A stretch of DNA of 45,126 nucleotides from Guillardia theta CCMP2712 (taxonomy: Eukaryota > Cryptophyceae > Pyrenomonadales > Geminigeraceae): positions 1-45,126 of the forward strand of contig NW_005434439.1 of the NCBI RefSeq assembly GCF_000315625.1, written 5' to 3'. The position numbers and the translations under genes were made by a program. The notes under the pieces are model-generated. The model made no database searches and was not told the DNA's origin. It saw only the letters and a list, made by a program, of their open reading frames with translations. This document shows, piece after piece, positions 1-10,302 of the stretch; position 1 is the stretch's first letter; each line of letters starts with the position of its first letter.

Positions 1-1043
1 GGCGATTTTGTACTGGGTTTCAACGGTAATTCTTAACGTCCCCTCGCTGGAGTCTATAAAGGAGACCGGCCAAGGCGCTGGCTCCAGAACCCCAAATCCC
101 CACGCCACACTTGCCACGCTTGCTGTGACCCACCACCCACCCCTCGAATTTACGGATACCCACCCACCCCCCCCCTACCTCTCCTTTTACGGACCTATTC
201 GATATGTCTTCCGCTGTCGTGCCAGAAGACATATCGAATAGGTCCGATCAAATGCTCGTGATCCCTCGTCCAATCAAGATGAACACCTGTTCAGGTCACT
301 AAGCTACAGTTTTCTGGTTTAATCTCGGTGCTTTGCTGCTCAGCGAGCCACTAGTTGCATCATAGTTTGTAACTTGAGTTCCCTGATACCAAAAGAAATC
401 GTTGTTCGAATCAGGTTCAAAGAAATTGTGGTGTTTGATGTCATTTTGTGTTGAGTCTAGGATACCTGGTCTTGCCCAGTCTGATTCTCCGACAGGAAGG
501 GAAAGCCATCGGTCATCTATCCGGATCTTCCAGGCTTGAGAGGCGAGAGATGTTTGCAACAGTGGACATGAAAGCCTCCTTGAAATTACTTGAAGTGAAA
601 GTGGGACTGACACCGCCTGACCGGACGGTGCCGGGCGGCGGCGGCCCGGCCCGGCCCCACGGGCTCCAAACTGCCAGGCTTTCATGTCAAGTATTGCCCT
701 TAAGTTCAGTCTCTCACGGCCACACGGAGGCTGGGGCCGCGGGGCGTAGCCGGTCACCGGGTCCGGGTGCCGCAGGTGCCGGCGGCGCCCTGGGACCGTA
801 CCGCCCGCCGCCCGGCCGCGCGGCCCCCTGAGACTCAGAGTCGCAGCGCCGCCGCCTCACACCGGGCCGGCAGAGTCCGGCGACAGTCACAGCGGCTCAG
901 CCTTGAGAGTCCCGGCGACCGCCGCCGTCGGACGCCGGGCCGGTCAGGCCCGGCCCCCCCGGCAGGGCCCCCCGGGCCCGTCACTGCATCTCGTAACTTT
1001 CACCTATTTTTAACCGCCATAACTGCCTGATCTATATCCGGCC
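1..1043. other. Intergenic region with GC-rich block
   Basis: No supported gene. Positions 120-180 are C-rich with repeated CCCACC motifs on the plus strand. A hairpin lies at 190-246. Positions 600-990 are strongly GC-rich (CCGG, GGCCC and GCCG words) and resemble blocks near 7.0-7.5, 24.1-25.0 and 36.8-37.1 kb. On the minus strand about 300-540 there is a short open frame following a possible AG acceptor. It could be the 3' exon of an unrecognised gene, but I find no family signature and do not call it. Confidence 0.6.
190..246. repeat. Perfect 22-bp inverted repeat (hairpin)
   Basis: Positions 190-211 are the exact reverse complement of 225-246, separated by a 13-nt loop (212-224). The arms include GACCTATTCGATATGTCTTC. 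A perfect palindrome of this length is not expected by chance in 45 kb. It may be the terminus of a small foldback or MITE-like element, or a transcript hairpin. There is no target-site duplication that I can recognise. Confidence 0.9.
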
Positions 1044-2986
1044 ATGGCGACACAGCGAGTCGACGGTGTTGGGCTGACCGCCATGAGGTGCGACTATAAT
1101 TTCTGTGTTCCTCCTTTCCTCTTCTGTGCCTGTCCTCCGTTTTTTCTTTCCACCTTGATTCCTCTCTTTTGGCTTCTCCCTCGTCCGTTCCCTTTTGCAC
1201 TGTTCCTGACCGCAACTGTGCTATCGATCTCTGTGTTAAAGCTTTTCTGTTCCTTAGTTTTTATGCCAACCCTTTCACACAACATTATCCCTCTTCTTTG
1301 AGCTTGATATATGAGACACATGCCTGATTGTCTTCTATCTCCTCTCTTTCATACTTTCCCTACTCACTTCCTCTTTTCCATGCTTCACCTTTCCTGATTT
1401 TCGTTTCACTTGGATGAATGCCTGATCTATCTCGTTCCTTTCCAATTGCCTCCCTCTAAGCTGTTATCGCTCTTGCCACCTTCACTCGCTTTTTCTGGAA
1501 GACTCCCTTCTTCTCTGTCATTCCAGAGTTATATGTTTGATATCTTATCGGCTTTGGGGCAGCTTCCGGTCGAGTCAACCTGGAAGGGCTCGCAGGCTGG
1601 CCATAATCTTGTCTGTCGCTCTTGGTTTGGCAGTTTTCGCTGCTGTAGCCCTCAGGCATCATGAGAAATCTCCTTCCTCCTTGACTGACACCAACGCCTA
1701 TTCGTCGGAAGACGTATACGATGCTGACTGGGATCAGAAACAACTTCAACACAATCTAGTTAGGACGCAGAGGATGATGACAGCAGAAAACAAACACATG
1801 GACGGTGAAATCAAGCGATTAGACAATGACGTCGAAGATTTGATGAAGATGTTCGGTGCGGATTGACTTGTAGAGATGTCAGACTTATGACATGCTGTAC
1901 CAGCTGCAAGACCTGCGGGGCCTCCGGGTCCCCCAGGAGGTCAGGGGTCACCGGGGCTGGAGGGGAAGGCAGGGTGAGACTCCTGTCGCCTCGCTTCAGC
2001 ATGTGATGGGTTGGTGGTGGCAGAAATGAAGGTGTGGCTGGTCCGCCGGGGGATGCGGGCAAGGCAGGAGTGGACGGACATGCTGGTCATGATGGAAGGG
2101 ATGGACCTAACGGCGCGGTTGGGCTTCGGGGTGAGGATGGAAGACCCGGCCAGCAAGGGCAACTGGGAGACTTCGGCCCTCGAGGTGCACAAGGAGCACC
2201 TGGGCTCCCAGGCATGCAGGGACAGGTTGAGCCTCTTCATCTTGTACCCGCCACTGACCATAGGCTATGGGCTCTAGGCTGGTGTACCTGGAGCTCCTGG
2301 AATGGTTGGAATGCCGGGCATGCGAGGTCCTGTTGCAGGCATTCAAGCTGAGCATCATTACACCTCCTCCAACCAATACTGGAGTGAACCAGCAAAACTC
2401 GCCAGCCGGTCGAACAGTGTGAAGGCGTCTCATGCTCGCCTTGCTCTCCTCAAGAACCTGCTGGATACATCTGTGAGCATCTCTTCTTTGTGCCTCCATC
2501 GCTCACTGCCGGTACAGTCGGCTAGGAGCGGGTACAACCGGCTCAGGAGGATCCCCTGGGAGAAGAAGGGAAGTATCAGGATCGCACAGCTCCCTGCTGG
2601 ACATCGCAAGTACGAACTTGACATCACCGGGCCGCGAGGAGATCGGCTGAGAGCTACAATCAGGGTGAGAAAGTGGGCCTAGCATAGTGGTCGGGTGGTT
2701 GGAGTTGGGAAGGGATGAGACATGGCAGAAATGAGTAATGGTGCGGTCACGCAGGGTGAGGATGGTTTCGCTCGAAGTTGGAAGGGCAGGTCTTTTGTGG
2801 AGACAGGAGCAATGCGAGAAGCTCCGCGAGGTTCTCGACTTCACTTCCTCTTCCTCCCCCTCCTCCTTCCCAGTTGTCACAGTTCAACCCAAAGCTCTCT
2901 TCCTTGTGTCGCGCCGCTTCATGACGAGGCAGGTTTGCAGGATCGCACGATTTCTTGAAGGTTTCCGACGAAACTTCTGGAAATAG
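1044..2986 (+). CDS. Membrane-anchored collagen-like protein
   Basis: Proposed exons: 1044-1087, 1527-1855, 1904-1973, 2024-2225, 2278-2472 and 2518-2664, then one or more 3' exons ending near 2986. The first short exon is inferred: its GTGCG donor at 1088 keeps phase across a 439-nt intron. The second exon encodes a basic segment, then a hydrophobic helix (about LAIILSVALGLAVFAAVAL) and a charged heptad-like stretch, i.e. a type II signal anchor plus a short coiled coil. The next exons encode over 30 nearly uninterrupted Gly-X-Y triplets (GPPGPPGGQG, GDAGKAG, GAPGLPGMQG). Introns of 45-52 nt all fall so that the Gly-X-Y register is kept, which supports the splice model. A non-collagenous basic C-terminal domain follows. 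The layout matches transmembrane collagens, where a coiled coil nucleates the triple helix outside the cell. The 45-nt intron 2473-2517 is in frame and could be retained. The last exon frame is unresolved. Confidence 0.65.
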
Positions 2987-3114
2987 CAAATTTTTCCGGC
3001 TCAAGTGAATGTTTCTGTATGTTTCTGCTCTTTGCTTCTCTTCATCTACACTAAGGAAACCCTAGTAGCATCATCAACCTCCTCGTCTCAGGCCGTTGAA
3101 TCCAAATGTCTATT

Positions 3115-6041
3115 CTACGCATCCACGAAGCTCAGATTGTCCTCCACAGCCTTCTTCAACTTGTTCTGTTCCACATGTCAGTAATGGCATGGCCCACATC
3201 CTCCTCCTCCTCCTCCTTCGCCTCCTGCATTTCGTTGCTCGCGCCCTCCCATTTTTCGCACCTTCACTTGCTCAACCGGCATGGCCCCCAGATCTCCGGT
3301 GAAACGAGCGCGCATTGCCAGCTGATTCTCCTCCACCTGCATAGCAGCTGCCTCAGCCACCACCGCATTCGATCTTCTTCCACGGCGCCATTTCATCCCC
3401 TGTAATCTATCTTTCTAGTTGCCACAGCAACCAAGTGAATGCAATCAGCACTTACTCCTCCTATCTCTTCCTCACTGAATCCCTGCTTCCATCCTCTTTG
3501 CCAAACTTCGCTTCTTCATCTCGTCCCCTCCCTTCTCTCATCTCGTCGCCCTCAAAGCATCACGACACTGTACATTCATCCTCCCCTGTCACGTAAAGTT
3601 CTCACCTCCTTCTTTCCCACGACGGCTGTGAGCGGAACTTTCGCGATCTCTGCGTTTCTGATCTTCTTCTGCAGCCTTTCCGCGCTTGAGTCCACCTACA
3701 AACTTCCTCACCGTGGCGAAAGCAGAAGAGACGGCGAGGAGGAACGAGGGAGGACGGGCAAGTGCAGGAGGGGATAAGCAGGTGTAGAGGTTGTACCTCA
3801 ACGCGGAAGCCAGAGACCCGCATGTCCTCCGCAACCTTTGACGATAATCAGCATGCAAAAAGCAGGAGAGGAGGAAGGCAAGGAAATCGCAGAGAGGGTG
3901 GAGGTGGTGGACAAGGTTTAGGGGCTGACCTTCTCACAGAAGGGAACGACTTCGTCGTTGATTGGGAGAAGTCTAAGCTGCTCTGGAGCAAACCAGAGAG
4001 GAAACTCTCCCGCGTAGTTCTCCACAAGAATACCGAAGAATCGCTCGACAGAGCCGAAGATGGCGCGATGAATCATGATGGGCTGAACCAACAAGTGAGG
4101 AAAAGGGTTTAGGGTTTAGGGTTTGGTGTGGGCTGCAAAGAAGAACTGCGGTCCCATGCTAGACCATGGCGAAAAGGAGAGAAACGAGCAAGGCCAAAGA
4201 ATCATGAATGGCATGGAACGCAATGACGGAACGAAAGAATGGAAGGAGGAGAGTTAAGAGAAGAACAAGAAGAACGAGGAGGAGAAGGGGAGGAGGGGAA
4301 GGGGGAGGAGGAGGAGGTGGTGGTGGTGGTGGCGCTGGCATACCCTCTGGCTGGAGCCATCTGGAGCGACGTACTCCAGGTCGAATCTCTGAGGAAGGTT
4401 GAAGTCGCACTGGATTGTGCTGCATTGCCACTTTCTTCCAAGCGCGTCTCGGATCTTGAGGTCAATCTTGGGGCCGTAGAATGCTCCTCCACCCTCGTCC
4501 ACCGCGTAGCTCCATCCCTTCCTCTCCAACGCCTTGATGAGTGCGCTGGTCGCGAGATCCCAGATGTCATCAGAGCCGATGGACTTTTCGGGTCGAGTGC
4601 TCAGGTTGATCTCATAATTGGTGAAGCCAAACTTCGACAGCACACTCTCCGTGAGATCAAGAATCTTGAGGATCTCGTCCTCAACCTGCTCAGCTATCAG
4701 AACATGTAGGACCATTGCTCTCCTCTGCTTCTCCCTTCCCTTTCCGCCCTACCCCCCGTCCAGATTCACTTGCTCCTGTGCCTGCCTCATTCTCCTCTCA
4801 CCTGGTCGGGAAGGCAGAAGACGTGGGCATCATCCTGCGTGAAGCCTCGCACGCGGAATAGGCCGGAAAGGGTCCCAGATCGCTCGTACCGGTAGACGGT
4901 TCCCAGCTCCGCCCAGCGAATGGGCAGCTGTCGGTAGGAGCGCTTGGTGTTCTTGTACATGAGAACATGGAAGGGGCAGTTCATAGGCTTGATCTGGTAG
5001 ACCTCTTCCTCAACATCCATCTGGTCGAACATGCTCTCCGAGTAGAATTCGAAGTGACCCGACTGCTTCCACAGCTCCACGTTTGCAATGTGAGGGCTGT
5101 AAACAAGCTCGTAGCCGCTCCTCATGTGCAGATCCTTCCAAAAGCTCTCGATGATGTTCCTCATTCTCCCTCCCTTGGGATGCCAGAAGACAAGTCCTCC
5201 TCCTGCCTTCTCTTGGATGCTGAACAAATCCATCTCCTGCCCAAGCTTGCGGTGATCCCTGCGTTTGGCCTCTTCTATCATGTGCTGGTACGACTTGAGC
5301 TGATCTTCGTTCTCCCATGCAGTCCCGTAGATGCGCTGCAGCGAAGCCTTCGTCTCGTCTCCGCGCCAGTAAGCGCCCGACACTCTCTCCAGCTTGAGAG
5401 CCTTGCCACTGATATCTCCAGTCGTCTCCACGTGGGGTCCAGCACACAGGTCCCACCACTCCTCGCCGATGTGGTAGATGCTGATGTCCTCGCCCTCGGG
5501 GATGGCGTCGAGGAGCTCGAGCTTGTACGGCTCCTTCTGCGCTTCGATGCGCTTCCTTGCCTCCTCTCTCGACACAACTTCGCGCCAGATCGGGAGCTTC
5601 TTGTTGATGATCTTCTGCATCTCCTTTTGAATTGCCTTGAGGTCTTTCTCCTCAAAGCTCCCTCCCTGCAGATCAAAGTCGTAGAAGAACCCATTCTCGA
5701 TCCACGGGCCGATCGTCACCTGATCCAACGTCATCCCCGACCCTTGCACGTACTAAGACATTCACCTGCGCCTTGGGGAACAGACGTTGGACCGCCATGG
5801 CCATGATGTGAGCGGAGGAATGACGAATTTTGACAAGACCAGGTGATTCATCGTTGGTTGGAAGGGGAACAAACTCTGTCTCCTTGCTTTCTTCCTGCTT
5901 GGAGCTTGTTGCTACCATCCGAAGGTCCATGGACTGATGCGGGGATAGCCTGGGGATTCGTGCGGGCAGCTCATACCTCCTGGCAGCGAAGACGGAAGAG
6001 AGGTGGCTGTTGAGGGAGGTGCTGTGATGCCTGGCGCTCAA
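3115..6041 (-). CDS. thrS: Threonyl-tRNA synthetase, organellar/cyanobacterial type
   Basis: Exons on the minus strand: 6041-5766, 5719-4802, 4685-4344, 4082-3930, 3835-3797, 3695-3606, 3336-3262 and 3165-3115. All junctions are in phase and give about 640 residues. The enzyme charges tRNA-Thr with threonine. Visible landmarks are the editing-domain [10 protein letters not shown] and CAGPHVE motifs, class II motif 1-2 sequences ([23 protein letters not shown]), the zinc-site region [18 protein letters not shown], motif 3 ([16 protein letters not shown]) and an HGTP anticodon-binding domain ending VDA. The sequence follows the cyanobacterial/plant-organelle pattern ([16 protein letters not shown]) rather than the eukaryotic cytosolic one. 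No TGS domain precedes the editing domain. A Ser/Arg-rich leader of about 75 residues suggests plastid and/or mitochondrial import. The frame at 6041 begins with TTG, and an in-frame stop lies just upstream. The true start is therefore an internal Met ([10 protein letters not shown], near 5930) or a missing upstream exon. Confidence 0.93.
4105..4126 (+). repeat. Telomere-like TTTAGGG repeats
   Basis: Three tandem GGGTTTA units followed by a degenerate unit lie in the 261-nt intron between ThrRS exons at 4083-4343. TTTAGGG is the plant/algal-type telomere unit. The same intron also carries CCACCACC-like and CTC-like triplet runs on the minus strand. This could be an interstitial telomeric scar or chance expansion. 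Confidence 0.7.
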
Positions 6042-8056
6042 GCTTCTTCACAGAAGCACGTCAGAGCATCCTCAACCATGCAAAGAGTTGTACCGAGGAA
6101 CAAGCCTCAAGGAGGCTGAGAAAGACAAGACGGCTCGAGGATACGTCATAGAGATGGTTAACAAGACCAACGACTTGGACATCGATGATCTGCTGCACAT
6201 CTCCCTGCAACAAAGCACAATAGTCAACCGCTTTCAAATTAAATCAAATCATTATAGTCAGGTGCTTCAAACACGCATGTCGCCACTGGCTCGACTGTTT
6301 AGACTAATCGATTGACGACCAAGCTCTGCATCTATTCATACTCACTTGCTTCTGTTTCTATTCACAAACTTCCTTCTTCTCATTGTTATCATGCATGTCG
6401 CTACCAGTAGTTGACCTGATCATTCTGTCCATGACCACGCTCAACTTCATCTTCCCCTTCTCCCTCCTCAAGTGTTCTGCACAAGCATTGTGAGGCCGGT
6501 TGACCCAAGGGCTCAAAAAAAATAATAACTTATATATTTAAGTGATTATTGGTACTGAGAAGCATTCCTTCTAACGATATTTGTACCCAAAGTACAAATA
6601 TTTGTATCTGTTTGTGCCTTGATTACAATACTTGTTTGCAGTAATACCCTTAAAAAGCGCAGGACCGGAAATTTGGGTTGGTTGTTGAGAGACTAAAATA
6701 TATACTTCATGATATTTTATTGTTGATTAGGTAGGTTTTCCTCAGGTTGTTTGTAGTAATTTATATTGTATTTCATTATTTTATGTAAAAGAGGAATGGG
6801 TCAACGCGACGGTGGCCGGCCTCCATACTTTCGGTGGGGAAAGTGTGGCGGCGCAGGCCCACCCGCCTCAGGTTCAAGCCCAATCAAAAAGCCGGCCAGG
6901 GCCTCTTCAATTTAAAATTTTGAGCAATAAAGTTTTAAATGAAGTCCCGAGTCCGGCGTTCAAGAGTTTCCGATCGGACGGACTGGCGGCAGCCGGGCGC
7001 CAGGCCCTGTGCCGCGGCCATCGAGTCAACTTGCCCCGGGCCCGGGACCGGCCGGCCTGGGCTGAGTGGGCCCCCCGGCCGATACGTCGCCGGGTTGTGG
7101 TTTGTACTTTTTCTTTTGGCAAGTTTGTCACTCATAAGGACTTTGTTTGTTTTGTTTTTGTTTTCAGCCCGGTCCCATTTGTGACCAGCCGCGCGGAAGC
7201 CCGGGCTGGCAGGCCTGTGACTGCTTGAATCTGAATCAACCGTTACTAAGTTACTAGGCTAAACTTCCCGCGCCCTCCCCGGTAGCGGCTGTCCGACACG
7301 GTCACGGTGGCCACCCGATGACCGCCCGCGGCCGCGGCCGCGCACTGGCGCAGTGCGGCGGCAGGCTGACCCCCGATGATCGGATGCCGGGCAGCGAACT
7401 TCGGAAGGTCAGGGAGGCCTTGCTGAGCTGACGAAAGATCCTGGACCGGCCGGATGCGTTTGCAAGTCCGATCGGATCACCTGACACGCCGCCCGAGGCT
7501 TCCGGACGGTGGCCCGCCAGCAGCGCCGGAGGAGGAGCCTGAGAGAGACATCCAGTGCATGACTCGATGATGTCTAGTCAAATGGTGTTATTTTATGACT
7601 TAGTCTGGCCATGTACGGGTCTCTCCGAGTCAAACACTCACGAGAAAAAGGAGGGTGGGTGGTATAGACTGCAGCTGTTAGTTGCGAATCTCACTGTCAT
7701 ACTGCAGGGCGACAGGATCGGACTCCCCGACTCGGGGATCATGCAGGAGGGAGGGAGGAGGAAGGAAGGACTCGGGGATCATGCAGGAGGGAGGAAGGAG
7801 GAAGGAAGGACTCGGGGATCATGCAGGAGGGAGGGAGGAGGAAGGAAGGAGCCTCGGAGGAGGCAGAGTAGAGTTTAGGCCGGGTGTGACGATGAGTGCG
7901 AAGCAAGGATGAATCAAAGAGCTCGAGAACTAAGAAGCAAGAACACGCGTGTGTCCCTTGCTCTTAACAGTAAGACCAGAAAGCGCTCTGATTGAACTAT
8001 CTACAGGCTGCACTTTAACATTTGACGTCTCGTGCTTTTTGAAAATCGAGGACGAG
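6042..8056. other. Intergenic: AT-rich then GC-rich block
   Basis: No supported gene. Positions 6500-6790 are AT-rich. Positions 6800-7510 are GC-rich (CCGGCC, GGGCCC) and 7340-7500 is densely CG. Open frames in the GC block have no family signature and both strands are equally open. A 40-bp tandem repeat lies at 7731-7850. The 11-mer GATCGGACTCC (7716-7726) is shared with other GC-rich blocks. The stretch 7930-8056 may contain a 5' UTR or first exon of the next gene. Confidence 0.6.
7731..7850 (+). repeat. Tandem repeat, 40-bp unit x3
   Basis: Copies begin at 7731, 7771 and 7811, each starting CTCGGGGATCATGCAGGAGG and continuing with a purine-rich GGAAGGA tail. Copies differ at very few positions, so the expansion is recent. 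It lies in intergenic DNA about 200 bp upstream of the next gene. Confidence 0.92.
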
Positions 8057-10232
8057 ATGAACAGGTTATGCTCGAGTGCAGTACAGGACATCAATGATGT
8101 TGCGTGCCAGGCAAGGAAGAAAGAAGAAGAAAGATGGCAGGCCAGATTGGAGCCGGTTTCTTGGTTGGGACCTGTTTCGCTGAACGAGGACAGTCACTGA
8201 AAGTGCACAGATGATGACACAAAATTCCCGAATGTGGTCAAGCATGACACCAAAGGTTCAATACAAGGCCCAAAGATCCCTCGCCCCAACACATCCACCT
8301 TGTATTTGTATTTGTGTTTGTGTTTGTATTTGTGTTTGTGTTTGTGTTTGTGTTTGTGTTTGTGTTTGTGTTGTGCTGTTCACCTTCCTTCTCTACAAGC
8401 ACCTCATCAAGAATTATCGGTTGACTTCGCACTCCCTGCTTGCATCAGGAGAGCTTCGATGGAAGTCAGATTCACAACTTGCGGAGTCGATCTTCCGAGT
8501 AGCAGCGAGCTCAGGCTTCACCCCCCTCCTCGAGCTCGCGGCTCCAGCGACAGCAGCCCTTGCGGAGCTCTCCTCCAAAAGGTGCCTGAGCTCTTAGAGA
8601 GATATGAAGCCGTGGAGGAGAGAGAGAGGAAGAGGAAGGGAGAGCGAAGCAGAGCCTCCAAGCAAGGGCGGAGGGAGGAGGGAGGGGAGGGGGGGGGAGG
8701 GGAGGAGAGAGAGAGAGAGAGAGAGAGAGATATTCGAAAGGAGGCAGAAACCGATCAGTCATAACACTGTCAACAGCTTTCGAGGAGCTGTGGAAGAGAT
8801 GCTGAAGATAGCAAGGACAACGACGTCGCTATCTGCAAAGATTGACGCATGGGATGCTCTGATGCAGCTGACAAAGACGGAAAATGGCATGCGGTGAGAT
8901 ACAATTGAATCCATGAGGATTGGGAAGGGGATGGAAGGGAGGGGGCTGCTGATATAATTTCTCCAGTGAGTTTCTTCAATGCGGGGGAATGAAGGACGTC
9001 TATGATACGCCGGGGGGTGAGACGACGAGAGTAGGAAAGGAGTGAAAGAGGCAGAGGACGAGGCAAGACTGACAGAGTGCGTCCAGGACATCAGTCTTCC
9101 AACGACGTTACCCTTGTGGCATCGTTGCTGGCGGTGCAAGTGAGTGAATTGCAACTTTGTTGAGACGTCTTGTTCATTATCTGATGATGGTTGATTTAAT
9201 GCGATGAAAGTCACTTCAACCTTATTGTTAATCTTCTTCGCGTGTTAGGTGATGAAGCAGTCGGTGAAGACGAGAAGCAATTTTCGGGTGAAAGCTTCAG
9301 ACGTCGAAGGTCATTTGCTTTCTCGTCCTGCTGCCATCAAACTTGGTTCAGGTCTCTCACGCTTCTTTCCAAAGAAGACCAAAGCAAGCTACAACGCCGC
9401 TCACGCCATGCTCATAATTGCTCGTCGAACAGCAGAGGTGGACTGAATCATTGCCATGTTGCGATCCATCGATCATCACGTGCGAGATGAAAGTGATGTT
9501 GACAGCGGGTCCTTGATGCTGTGCTAGTGAGTCATGCTAGTGCTGATACCGTCTGAGAATCGACGATGACAAGCTTATGCGTTTAATTCTTACGAGCAGG
9601 AAGGGATCAAAATTGACGAGACGTGCATTGATAAGATCGTGGAGCCCTTCAACATGAAAGACGATGTGAGAGACTCTTGTGCGGTAGATGCTGGTGGTAT
9701 AGGTGAAGGATGCAGAGTTGACAATGATTGGGAAGAGAAAATGCAAAAGGAAGGGTTACTTGGAGAATGCGATGACAATAGAATCGACGAGTAGGAGGAG
9801 GATGGCAGGGATGATGAAACGATTGTGTTGGTGATGATGATGGTGGTGGGGGAGAAGGAGGAGGATGAGGAAGAGAAGAAAAGAGCAATCGACTTAGTGG
9901 ATCAAATTCAACTTCTCACGAGGCTATACAGAACAACAAGTTGAGGACGTCGATGGAGCACAAAGTTGTCTTGTTGCAGACACAGATGTCAGAAATGATC
10001 ACTCTTCGTTTCGTCCTGTTCGACTGGTTCAACTTTGTCTTCTTGTTTCATGAAAGCGATCATCCGCCTCGCGGCATCCCGTCGAGAACGATGGCGATTA
10101 AGGTGAGAGGACTTGGGCAGGATTGAGTGGAGGAAGATGGTATGATGATGGAGATGATGAGATGATGGTGGTGGTGGTGGTGGTGATGATGATGATGGAG
10201 ATGATGATGGAGATGATGGAGATGATGATGAC

Positions 10233-10302
<70 letters not shown>

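Noticed and set aside
299-757. 152-residue minus-strand frame
   Set aside because: Half of it is in a GC-rich block and it has no recognisable family. The 3' part could be an exon but I cannot support it.
4967-5806. 279-residue open frame antisense to ThrRS
   Set aside because: It is the mirror of a strongly conserved ThrRS exon. It has no own signature, and the ThrRS strand explains all conserved motifs.
6088-6315. Small plus-strand frame upstream of ThrRS
   Set aside because: It starts with TTG, has no in-frame ATG that gives a protein, no signature and no splice partner.
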